From an uncultured Erysipelotrichaceae bacterium (lineage in GTDB: Bacteria > Bacillota_I > Bacilli_A > Erysipelotrichales > Erysipelotrichaceae): a stretch of 10,860 nt of DNA. Position 1 is the first letter of the stretch. Each line of letters starts with the position of its first letter. The stretch is from assembly GCA_937902945.1 (NCBI GenBank), contig CALEMD010000028.1, positions 1 through 10,860 on the forward strand, written 5' to 3'. Below, piece by piece: positions 1 to 5,152 of the stretch. Under the pieces are notes generated by a model. That model did no database searches and had not been told where the DNA came from. It was given only the letters and a program-made list of their open reading frames with translations. The position numbers were made by a program, and so were the translations under genes.

Positions 1-1404
1 CATGCCGATGATCATTCCTTCACCTCTTGTAACATTGATGAACTGTGAACGATAGCCGATCAGTCCTCTAGTAGGAACTAGGAAGCTCAGGCGGGTATAG
101 GAGCCTGTATCAGACATATCCTGCATGACACCTTTTCTGATGCTCAGCCCGCTGATAACTGCTCCGGAATACTCATTTGGAACATCGCATACAACTTCTT
201 CAACCGGTTCATTGGTAATGCCGGCAACTTTCTTCATAATAACTTCCGGTTTTGATACAGCAATTTCATATCCTTCTCTGCGCATATTCTCAAGCAGAAC
301 AGAAAGATGGAGTTCGCCTCTTCCGGAAACTTTGAAGCAGTCTGTAGAATCTGTTTCTTCAACTTTCAGACCGACATTGACCTGCAGTTCTTTTTCCAGA
401 CGTTCCTTAATATTGCGGGAAGTAACATATTTGCCGCTCTGTCCTGCAAATGGACTGGAATTGACCATAAAGTTCATAGACAGAGTTGGTTCTTCAATCT
501 TGATTGTCGGCATTGGATTCGGTGAATCAACCGGGCATATCGTATCGCCGATGGAAATATCAGATATACCTGAGATCATGCAGATTTCTCCGCATTGAAT
601 CTCATCAACAGAAACTCTGCTCATTCCCTTATACACGAAAATCTGGTTGGTCTTCCCTCTCTCCGTCTTTCCAGACTTATTGCAGACTTCATATGTTGAA
701 GCTGCCTTCAAGGTGCCTGAATAGATACGGCCGATGCCAAGACGCCCAATATAATCATCGTACGCAAGAGCACATACCTGCATCTGAATCGGTTCATTCA
801 TCAGATCTGGATAAGCCTGTGTATGATGGATAATCGTTTCAAACAAAGGAACTATATCTGTATTGGTGTCATCCGCATTGTAGCGAACAATTCCCTGTCT
901 TGCGATTCCATACAGAATCGGGAAGTCAAGCTGATCATCTGTAGCATTCAGATCCAAAAACAGATCATATACTTCATCGATTACTTCATTGTAACGTGAA
1001 TCCGGCTTATCCATCTTGTTTATAACAAGGATTGGACGCAGTCCGCATTCAAGTGATTTCTCCAGAACAAATCGAGTCTGCGGCATCGGTCCTTCAGCTG
1101 AATCAACCAGTAGAATAACCGTATCAACAGTACGAATAATTCTCTCTACTTCACTTGAAAAATCTGCGTGCCCCGGCGTATCGACAATATTGATTTTATA
1201 GTCTTTATACGTCACCGAGCAGTTCTTTGAATAGATGGTAATACCTCTTTCACGTTCAAGATCATTGCTGTCCATTACACAGTCAACAACCTTCTCATTG
1301 TCTTTGAACACGTGGCTCTGCTTGAGAAAAGCATTTACCAATGTTGATTTCCCCGCATCTACGTGAGCGATAACGGCAATGTTAATAATCTTCTGATAGT
1401 CCAT
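1..1404 (-). CDS. typA: GTP-binding protein TypA/BipA, C-terminus cut off by the window edge
   Basis: This is a translational GTPase of the TypA/BipA family, which binds the ribosome in an EF-G-like way and is linked to ribosome assembly and growth under stress. The frame is open for 468 codons from the ATG at 1404 to base 1; family members are about 600-615 residues, so roughly 140 C-terminal residues lie outside. Visible motifs are the P-loop AHVDAGKST (13-21), the family signature MDSNDLERERGITI (44-57), DTPGHADF (75-82, with catalytic His79) and NKMD (129-132). Later come the domain II signature GIGRI, the EF-G-like segment SGRGELHLSVL and, near the edge, the TypA-typical PTRGLIGYRSQF. 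The P-loop has Ala where TypA usually has His (VDHGK); EF-G also has Ala there. An AGGAG ribosome site (1410-1414) sits just upstream. The gene appears monocistronic, with a promoter at 1428-1456. Confidence 0.97.
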   Translation of the reverse strand, partial: MDYQKIINIAVIAHVDAGKSTLVNAFLKQSHVFKDNEKVVDCVMDSNDLERERGITIYSKNCSVTYKDYKINIVDTPGHADFSSEVERIIRTVDTVILLVDSAEGPMPQTRFVLEKSLECGLRPILVINKMDKPDSRYNEVIDEVYDLFLDLNATDDQLDFPILYGIARQGIVRYNADDTNTDIVPLFETIIHHTQAYPDLMNEPIQMQVCALAYDDYIGRLGIGRIYSGTLKAASTYEVCNKSGKTERGKTNQIFVYKGMSRVSVDEIQCGEICMISGISDISIGDTICPVDSPNPMPTIKIEEPTLSMNFMVNSSPFAGQSGKYVTSRNIKERLEKELQVNVGLKVEETDSTDCFKVSGRGELHLSVLLENMRREGYEIAVSKPEVIMKKVAGITNEPVEEVVCDVPNEYSGAVISGLSIRKGVMQDMSDTGSYTRLSFLVPTRGLIGYRSQFINVTRGEGMIIGM

Positions 1405-1427
1405 ATTTTCTCCTAGAAACGTTCCTT

Positions 1428-1456
1428 ATTATAGAGGTTTACAGACTAAAATACAA
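1428..1456 (-). promoter_or_regulatory. Predicted sigma-A promoter of typA
   Basis: On the minus strand there is a perfect -10 TATAAT (plus-strand 1428-1433) and, 17 bp upstream, TTGTAT as a -35 (1451-1456), which matches the consensus only in TTG. It lies about 24 bp before the typA start codon, with the AGGAG site in between. Confidence 0.6.
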
Positions 1457-1511
1457 ATCATTCCCGTATTCTTATGCACTTTTTTCTGCTTTTCCTTCAA
1501 TATAAACGCTT

Positions 1512-1868
1512 TCAGTGCGTTTCTGTAAGTGCATTCCTGTTATCGAGGATGCTCTTTGCGGCACTGCAGGCCTGACAGTCACAGTATTTTCCACCAGCCT
1601 CTTTGACTGACTTTGCATGATCCTCAATGGAAGCGGCCTTATCCTTGCCCAGCATTGCGATTGCCTTATCAGACTGCATGAAGGTGATCACTCCATCAAT
1701 TGGCATGATGTCTTCTTCCAACTCTTTGATCAGTTTTTCTGCAGCAATGTTCTGTCTGTCCGTTCCAACAGATTCAATCCAGTTTGTGCCGGCTTTTGCC
1801 GCATCCTCGCAGCAGGTTTCTGCTGAAATCATATTCTTAACCAGTTCAATCATTTCCTGTGTATTCAT
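1512..1868 (-). CDS. Small cysteine-motif protein of unknown function (118 aa)
   Basis: I cannot assign a function. The protein is soluble, mostly helical in appearance and acidic, with no signal peptide or membrane segment. Five cysteines fall in two clusters: CC at residues 19-20 near the N-terminus and a CxCxxC (CDCQAC) at 96-101 near the C-terminus. In other proteins such spacing binds a metal or takes part in redox chemistry. Short proteins with the same layout (an N-terminal CC followed later by a W, and a C-terminal CDCxAC) occur in Bacillota, and I recall some databases labelling them 'molecular chaperone Hsp90'. Nothing here resembles the Hsp90 ATPase, so that name should not be trusted. 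The ATG at 1868 is preceded by AAGGAG (1875-1880) at good spacing. The gene has its own promoter (1892-1920) and appears to be transcribed alone. Confidence 0.85.
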   Translation of the reverse strand: MNTQEMIELVKNMISAETCCEDAAKAGTNWIESVGTDRQNIAAEKLIKELEEDIMPIDGVITFMQSDKAIAMLGKDKAASIEDHAKSVKEAGGKYCDCQACSAAKSILDNRNALTETH

Positions 1869-1891
1869 TTCAATCTCCTTTTTCTGTGCTC

Positions 1892-1920
1892 ATCATATGC
1901 AGATTCTTTCTCTGCATCAA
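1892..1920 (-). promoter_or_regulatory. Promoter of the cysteine-motif gene with an inverted repeat in its spacer
   Basis: On the minus strand, TTGATG (plus 1915-1920; 4/6 to TTGACA) and TATGAT (1892-1897; 5/6 to TATAAT) are separated by exactly 17 bp. A perfect 7-bp inverted repeat, ATGCAGA-N7-TCTGCAT (1897-1917), fills the spacer and touches both hexamers. That is the usual position of a repressor operator; no poly-U follows it, so it is not an intrinsic terminator. Confidence 0.55.
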
Positions 1921-1971
1921 GCAAAATGATTCCGTGATCCCTGCAGGCTGATGTACAGAACTGCAATATAT

Positions 1972-2775
1972 TTACTTTGCAAAATCGTAAACCGCCCTAT
2001 TGAAATCTTTGCATTCTTCATACACCCCATGCCCATAGCCATCATACATTTTCAACTGGCTCCCCTTAATCAGCCGTGCCATTTCATATGAAGCTTCCGC
2101 TCCGACTGTTTGATCCTGTTCGCCGCCAATGATAAGCACTGGACATTCAATTGCATGAATCAGTTCAGAACTGTCGTGGGTATTGCAGGCATTGGCTTGG
2201 ACTATAAAATTCTGCAGATCTTCCGGCTTGGACAGCGCCGCAAGAAGACGGTTGAAAGGCCGCTGTGCTTTTACCCGTTTCGGCGTATATATTTTTTCTG
2301 ACATATCACTGAACAGTCCTGGGAAATCGTTCTTCTCTGCCAATGCAATCCAATGTGGAAGAACTTCTTCTGAGGTTTTATTCGGCTTGCAGAGCGTAAC
2401 CGCAAGAATCAGCTTTTCTGTTATTTCCGGATAGTCAATTGCTAGATACTGAGCAATCATGCCTCCCTCAGAAACTCCCATGACACTTGCTTTCTGAATA
2501 CCAAGCTTTCGAATTGCATATGCCAGATCAGCAGCCATATCTCTTGTGGTATAGTTTTTTTCAATCTGATTCTTTCGACTGATCACATATACTTTGAATT
2601 CTTCTGCGAACATTCTGTACATCAGTGAAAATGGCAAGGCTGTCCCTTTTACAGTTTTCAGCGAATCACCCAATCCTGGAATCATGATCAGATTTCTGTC
2701 ACCTTTTCCAAACGATATGCAATCCATATCCGTGCTGCCAATCTCGATACTAATATTGCGGGCATTATTTTGCAC
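1972..2775 (-). CDS. Alpha/beta hydrolase (267 aa)
   Basis: This is an alpha/beta-hydrolase-fold enzyme with unknown substrate. The oxyanion-hole region MIPGLGDS (31-38) is followed by the nucleophile elbow MGVSEGGMIAQ with Ser102. The likely catalytic acid is Asp221 in GGEQDQTVG, and the likely catalytic His is His249 in GYGHGVYEE. A cap-like helical region (about 130-205) separates the core halves, and length is normal for a single-domain hydrolase. No signal peptide is seen, so it is probably cytosolic. The start is GTG, not ATG: a full-strength AGGAGG lies 7 bases upstream, whereas the first in-frame ATG would remove 16 residues and has no such site. The gene lies 28 bp after the lipoprotein gene with no terminator between, so the two are probably one operon. 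The Ser-Asp-His triad is intact, so the enzyme is probably active. Confidence 0.93.
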   Translation of the reverse strand: MQNNARNISIEIGSTDMDCISFGKGDRNLIMIPGLGDSLKTVKGTALPFSLMYRMFAEEFKVYVISRKNQIEKNYTTRDMAADLAYAIRKLGIQKASVMGVSEGGMIAQYLAIDYPEITEKLILAVTLCKPNKTSEEVLPHWIALAEKNDFPGLFSDMSEKIYTPKRVKAQRPFNRLLAALSKPEDLQNFIVQANACNTHDSSELIHAIECPVLIIGGEQDQTVGAEASYEMARLIKGSQLKMYDGYGHGVYEECKDFNRAVYDFAK

Positions 2776-2782
2776 TGCAGAA

Positions 2783-2788
2783 CCTCCT
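2783..2788 (-). promoter_or_regulatory. AGGAGG ribosome binding site fixing a GTG start
   Basis: The minus strand reads AAAGGAGGTT followed by CTGCA and GTG. This perfect anti-16S match decides the GTG start of the downstream hydrolase, and its strength may compensate for the weaker initiation codon. Confidence 0.8.
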
Positions 2789-2803
2789 TTAAAATGATTG
2801 AAT

Positions 2804-3277
2804 TTATTTTTCTAAGACAGCTGTATATCCATCAGTCTTGTCTCCGCTGATTTCAATCGCATATGACTTACCAAAATCAGCATCCAGATAAATAGCATTC
2901 ATCGTCTTTGTGTTCTCTGCGGAATATATATTCTCATAATTCGGATTCTCGTATTCAGTTATCACTGTAAACTGTACAGTTATGACTCCATCCTCCGCAG
3001 CATCCCCGAAGTATTCTTTTTCCAAAGTGTAAACAATCAATTCATCATGCTTAATCAATGACTTGTCAGCATTAGATGTACCCCCGCTGCCGCCGACTCC
3101 ATCTAGATCATAGTCAACAACCAAGAGACCGATATCTTCTTTGACATTCAACTGTATCAGCAGCTGTATCTCGTCATCGGCAGGTTCAGGTATTTTCTGA
3201 TTGAAGATGCCGCATCCCGAGAGAACAGATACCATTGCTATAGCTGATACTGCAGATATTCCAATTGTCTTTTTCAT
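2804..3277 (-). CDS. Small putative lipoprotein of unknown function (157 aa)
   Basis: This is predicted to be a membrane-anchored lipoprotein on the outer face of the cytoplasmic membrane. The N-terminus has a Lys-Lys start, a hydrophobic core (residues 5-18) and a lipobox LSGC with the acylated Cys at position 22. The mature part is about 136 residues, very acidic, with alternating hydrophobic stretches suggesting beta strands and a Gly-rich loop (GVGGSGG, about 61-67). I do not recognise the family. The ATG at 3277 follows AAGGAG (3283-3288). A promoter with a consensus -35 lies directly upstream, and the alpha/beta hydrolase starts 28 bp after the stop, suggesting co-transcription. The C-terminus looks complete. 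A role with the cytosolic hydrolase is only implied by linkage. Confidence 0.85.
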   Translation of the reverse strand: MKKTIGISAVSAIAMVSVLSGCGIFNQKIPEPADDEIQLLIQLNVKEDIGLLVVDYDLDGVGGSGGTSNADKSLIKHDELIVYTLEKEYFGDAAEDGVITVQFTVITEYENPNYENIYSAENTKTMNAIYLDADFGKSYAIEISGDKTDGYTAVLEK

Positions 3278-3306
3278 TGAATCTCCTTTACTTCGATTCT
3301 GTTATC

Positions 3307-3335
3307 ATTCTGCAAGGACAATTGAAAATTGTCAA
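3307..3335 (-). promoter_or_regulatory. Promoter of the lipoprotein-hydrolase operon, with operator-like inverted repeat
   Basis: The minus strand has a perfect TTGACA (plus 3330-3335), a 17-bp spacer and CAGAAT (3307-3312; 4/6 to TATAAT). A perfect inverted repeat, GACAATT-N3-AATTGTC (3317-3333), overlaps the -35 and most of the spacer. That position suits a regulator binding site. No U-tract follows, so a terminator is unlikely. Confidence 0.6.
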
Positions 3336-3402
3336 AGCGAAATTTCTTTTGGCAAATATAACTCAGAAGATTCCCCATTATCTGTCGCAATAGCTTCAAC
3401 AG

Positions 3403-3501
3403 GTCATTCAGGCACTTTTCAATATTCCGTTAAAAGTTTTGAAAATCCTTAGTCAAGCTTCATTTTGAGGTGATAACTGAATCGCTGCATACACTTGTGC
3501 A
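3403..3501 (-). repeat. Direct repeat, copy 1 (about 100 bp, diverged)
   Basis: This stretch aligns in the same orientation with 4704-4804 at roughly 70-75% identity by hand. The longest exact blocks are CATTTTGAGGTGA and TGCATACACTTG. Both copies contain a potential hairpin; here TTTTCAA (3416-3422) pairs with TTGAAAA (3439-3445). The two copies bracket the RhuM-Fic remnant and its neighbour. The strand is given as the side on which copy 2 forms its better hairpin and which matches local transcription. Confidence 0.7.
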
Positions 3502-3669
3502 ATAGAAATGCAAGCAATACATCAAGACGACACTCATTCCTTACTGATTATCTCTCCTAGCTTAGATCGATAAATGCTTCCCTATTGATTTATGCAATTC
3601 CATGTGCCCAGAGTTTTCTACGCGGTCCACAGTTAAATATGAAATTAGTACCAGAGTAATGCCAGACGT

Positions 3670-3695
3670 AAAAAACCCGCCGATTTAGCGAGTTT
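3670..3695 (-). terminator. Rho-independent terminator downstream of the RhuM-Fic gene
   Basis: On the minus strand AAACTCGC pairs with GCGGGTTT (one G-U) around a 7-base loop, followed by a run of T. It lies about 70 bp after the Fic stop codon, so a once-functional transcription unit ended here. Confidence 0.8.
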
Positions 3696-3696
3696 G

Positions 3697-3716
3697 TTGT
3701 TATTGTGCTATAACAA
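3697..3716. repeat. Perfect 7-bp hairpin beside the terminator
   Basis: TTGTTAT and ATAACAA are separated by 6 bases. On the minus strand it lies directly upstream of the terminator hairpin, between the Fic stop and the terminator. It could protect the 3' end of the transcript or be a small protein-binding palindrome; nothing distinguishes these. Confidence 0.45.
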
Positions 3717-3766
3717 TGAGAACGATATCATAAAGCGAGACTCGTCCCTTAATGATAAACTCTTTT

Positions 3767-4474
3767 TCAATCTAGCAAATTCATAACTAATGCCACCATA
3801 ACGTCTTTCTCTTTTGGATTGGATTCCGCAATCATGAGCGTAATTGCCACCAGAGCACTATCACTGATTCGCTTTTGATGATTCGTAAAGAGAATATGGT
3901 TATTATCTAAATACTTCAGAAAGAGTGTTGCGCCTATGCGCTTGCATCCATCTGTAAACGGATGATCCTTAATAAGAAAGTACAAGAGATTTGCAGCCTT
4001 CTCTTGAACAGATGGATATACCTCTTTCCCAAAGGCAGTTTGGTCAATTGCCACTAAGATGCCTTTGAGTTTCCCTTTTTCGTTTTCTACTCCAAACACG
4101 CTGGAACTATTGCTGTATCCCATATGGTCAATCAATTCGCGGCATTCTTCATAAGACAAAGCAGTTGCTTTCTTGTTTCCTTTGGGCTTCTTGATAGTCT
4201 GATGATCATAATCATCCAAAAGAGACAGAGCTTTAGTATACTCATTCACCACTTTTAGAACTTCACTGGAATCACTATCAATTGCAGAAGCCAGCATTTT
4301 TGACTGAATTTCGATTGTTTCGTTTAAGCGTGATAACTGTTTTTGGTTAACAGCATATCCTTTCACAAGGTAATCTTTCATAATGTCATTCGCCCATTTT
4401 CGAAAGATGATACCATTCTTTGATTTGACTCTGTATCCAACAGAAAGTAAAGTCGGAGGGTATTTATTATGTAG
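3767..4474 (-). pseudogene. 5'-truncated virulence RhuM-type Fic/Doc protein
   Basis: Fic-domain proteins transfer a nucleotide or phosphate group to target proteins. From an ATG at 4381 the frame encodes 204 residues: a helical linker with NEYTKALSLLDDYDH (46-60), then a Fic core with HPFTDGCKR (140-148) and the conserved tail ALVAITLMIAESNPKEKDVMVALVMNLL. This matches the C-terminal part of RhuM-Fic fusion proteins, usually about 330 aa. Coding similarity continues upstream of that ATG: the same frame stays open to 4474 and reads SVGYRVKSKNG, then FRKWANDI, the RhuM-domain signature, before a TAA at 4475-4477. The ATG at 4381 has no ribosome site and falls mid-domain. The first 90-100 residues of the RhuM domain are missing, so this is most likely a dead fragment, though the Fic core itself is intact in frame. 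A terminator follows. Confidence 0.8.
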
Positions 4475-4527
4475 TTATGGATGTATTTTTTAATGGGATA
4501 TTTGGCAGTTTACTGTTGTTTTGTTGT

Positions 4528-4708
4528 TTAACATAATTTGATGTATTTACGCATCTCTCCAATTTCTTTCCATTCAAAAGATAGCGGATCATCACGATCT
4601 ACTGCCTTTTCAATTTCATAGATTGTGAATTTCTTTGGATATCTTACAAAATAAAAAACGACTCAGAATGGCTGCCTCATCTGTCCTCTTAGCCATGACA
4701 TCTGTCAT
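4528..4708 (-). pseudogene. Frameshifted remnant of a small unknown protein
   Basis: An ATG at 4708 opens a frame reading MTDVMAKRTDEAAILSRF that soon leaves any sensible sequence. Across a run of six A's on the plus strand (4653-4658), the next frame continues with protein-like sequence, including RYPKKFTIYEIEKAV and then FEWKEIGEMRKYIKLC, to a TAA at 4528-4530. Removing one base from the homopolymer joins the two into a 59-residue protein rich in charged and aromatic residues. I do not recognise it. It lies upstream of the Fic remnant on the same strand and could be a relic of the same mobile segment or a partner gene. The ATG has only a weak ribosome site. A sequencing indel at the homopolymer is an alternative to real decay. 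Coding status is an inference from composition. Confidence 0.35.
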
Positions 4709-4804
4709 TTAGGTACTTTTCAGATTATTGTGAAATTCTCCGAAAAGCCCTTGGTTAAGCCACATTTTGAGGTGACATCTTTATCGTTGCATACACTTGG
4801 AGCA
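4704..4804 (-). repeat. Direct repeat, copy 2, abutting the 3' end of tRNA-Gly
   Basis: This is the partner of 3403-3501, same orientation, about 70-75% identical by hand. It begins over the start of the small frameshifted remnant and runs up to the tRNA-Gly gene; its last bases (4798-4804) are the CCA end and acceptor stem. On the minus strand CTTTTCGGA and TCTGAAAAG can pair with one G-U (plus 4716-4724 with 4739-4747). The plus strand would have an A-C mismatch instead, so the minus-strand RNA folds better. Confidence 0.7.
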
Positions 4805-4871
4805 GGTGAGCAGAATCGAACTGCCGTGTCGACCTTGGCAAGGTCGCGTTCTACCATTGAACTACACCTGC
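4798..4871 (-). tRNA. tRNA-Gly (GCC)
   Basis: The 74-nt cloverleaf is complete with encoded CCA. The acceptor stem is GCAGGTG/CACCTGC with discriminator T, the D arm GTTC-loop-GAAC, the anticodon stem CGACC/GGTCG with loop TTGCCAA (anticodon GCC), and the T arm GGCAG-TTCGATT-CTGCT. It is the last of three tandem tRNA genes, 2 bp after tRNA-Asp. Copy 2 of the direct repeat begins at its 3' end. Confidence 0.96.
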
Positions 4872-4873
4872 AT

Positions 4874-4949
4874 TGGCGGTCCGTACGAGAATTGAACTCG
4901 TGGTCTTCTCCGTGACAGGGAGACATGTTAACCGCTACACCAACGGACC
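4874..4949 (-). tRNA. tRNA-Asp (GUC)
   Basis: The 76-nt cloverleaf has encoded CCA. The acceptor stem is GGTCCGT/ACGGACC with discriminator G, the anticodon stem TCTCC/GGAGA with loop CTGTCAC (anticodon GTC), and the T arm ACGAG-TTCAATT-CTCGT. It is the middle gene of the cluster, 20 bp after tRNA-Ser. Confidence 0.96.
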
Positions 4950-4969
4950 ATTTGAAACTGGGAAACGAA

Positions 4970-5060
4970 TGGCGAAGATGGAGGGATTTGAACCCTCGCG
5001 CCGGTTTCCCGACCTATGCCCTTAGCAGGGGCACCTCTTCGACCTCTTGAGTACATCTTC
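4970..5060 (-). tRNA. tRNA-Ser (GCU)
   Basis: This 91-nt gene has the long variable arm typical of tRNA-Ser (GGTCGGGAAACCGGC region) and encoded CCA. The acceptor stem is GAAGATG/CATCTTC with discriminator G, and the anticodon stem TGCCC/GGGCA has loop CTGCTAA (anticodon GCT). It is first in the cluster and nearest the promoter at 5095-5123. Confidence 0.95.
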
Positions 5061-5094
5061 AGTCTGCCAATTGCACTTTTTTCAGCGCTTTATT

Positions 5095-5123
5095 ATCTTA
5101 CCATACTGTTTTTCTTTAGGCAA
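5095..5123 (-). promoter_or_regulatory. Promoter of the tRNA cluster
   Basis: The minus strand has TTGCCT (plus 5118-5123; 4/6), a 17-bp spacer and TAAGAT (5095-5100; 4/6) preceded by an extended -10 TGn. It lies 34 bp before tRNA-Ser, after the stop of the Mur-ligase gene. No clear terminator separates the ligase gene from it, so read-through is also possible. Confidence 0.5.
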
Positions 5124-5152
5124 GCATCGAAATCAAAAAGTGTGGGGCAAAA

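Larger units (their letters stand above)
3278..3766. other. 489-bp intergenic stretch between the lipoprotein gene and the Fic remnant
   Basis: Read from its low-coordinate side it holds the lipoprotein promoter with an inverted repeat (3307-3335), one copy of the direct repeat (3403-3501), a featureless AT-rich part (about 3502-3669), the Fic terminator (3670-3695) and an adjacent hairpin (3697-3716). No convincing gene was found. Short minus-strand frames of 20-50 codons cross 3290-3450, but they lack starts with ribosome sites and look like chance or relics. Confidence 0.6.

Noticed and set aside
125..1201. Plus-strand open frames opposite typA
   Set aside because: They are antisense to a strongly conserved GTPase frame, have no ribosome sites and show no recognisable domains.
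1505..1521. AACGC/GCGTT hairpin at the end of the cysteine-motif gene
   Set aside because: It has only 5 bp of stem, overlaps coding sequence and lacks a proper U-tract, so it is too weak to call a terminator.
3291..3440. Minus-strand frame of about 50 codons upstream of the lipoprotein gene
   Set aside because: It starts after a stop without a start codon or ribosome site, overlaps the promoter and the repeat, and is not recognisable.
4650..4700. Possible terminator before the T-run on the minus strand near 4653-4658
   Set aside because: The stem is short, has a bulge and is separated from the T-run by five bases; the region reads better as a coding remnant.
3403..4804. CRISPR array or complete insertion sequence
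   Set aside because: There are only two diverged copies 1.2 kb apart, with no spacers, no transposase or integrase, and no terminal inverted repeats.
4720..4926. Open frames on both strands across 4720-4926
   Set aside because: They run through tRNA-Asp, tRNA-Gly and the repeat; the RNA genes explain the sequence fully.
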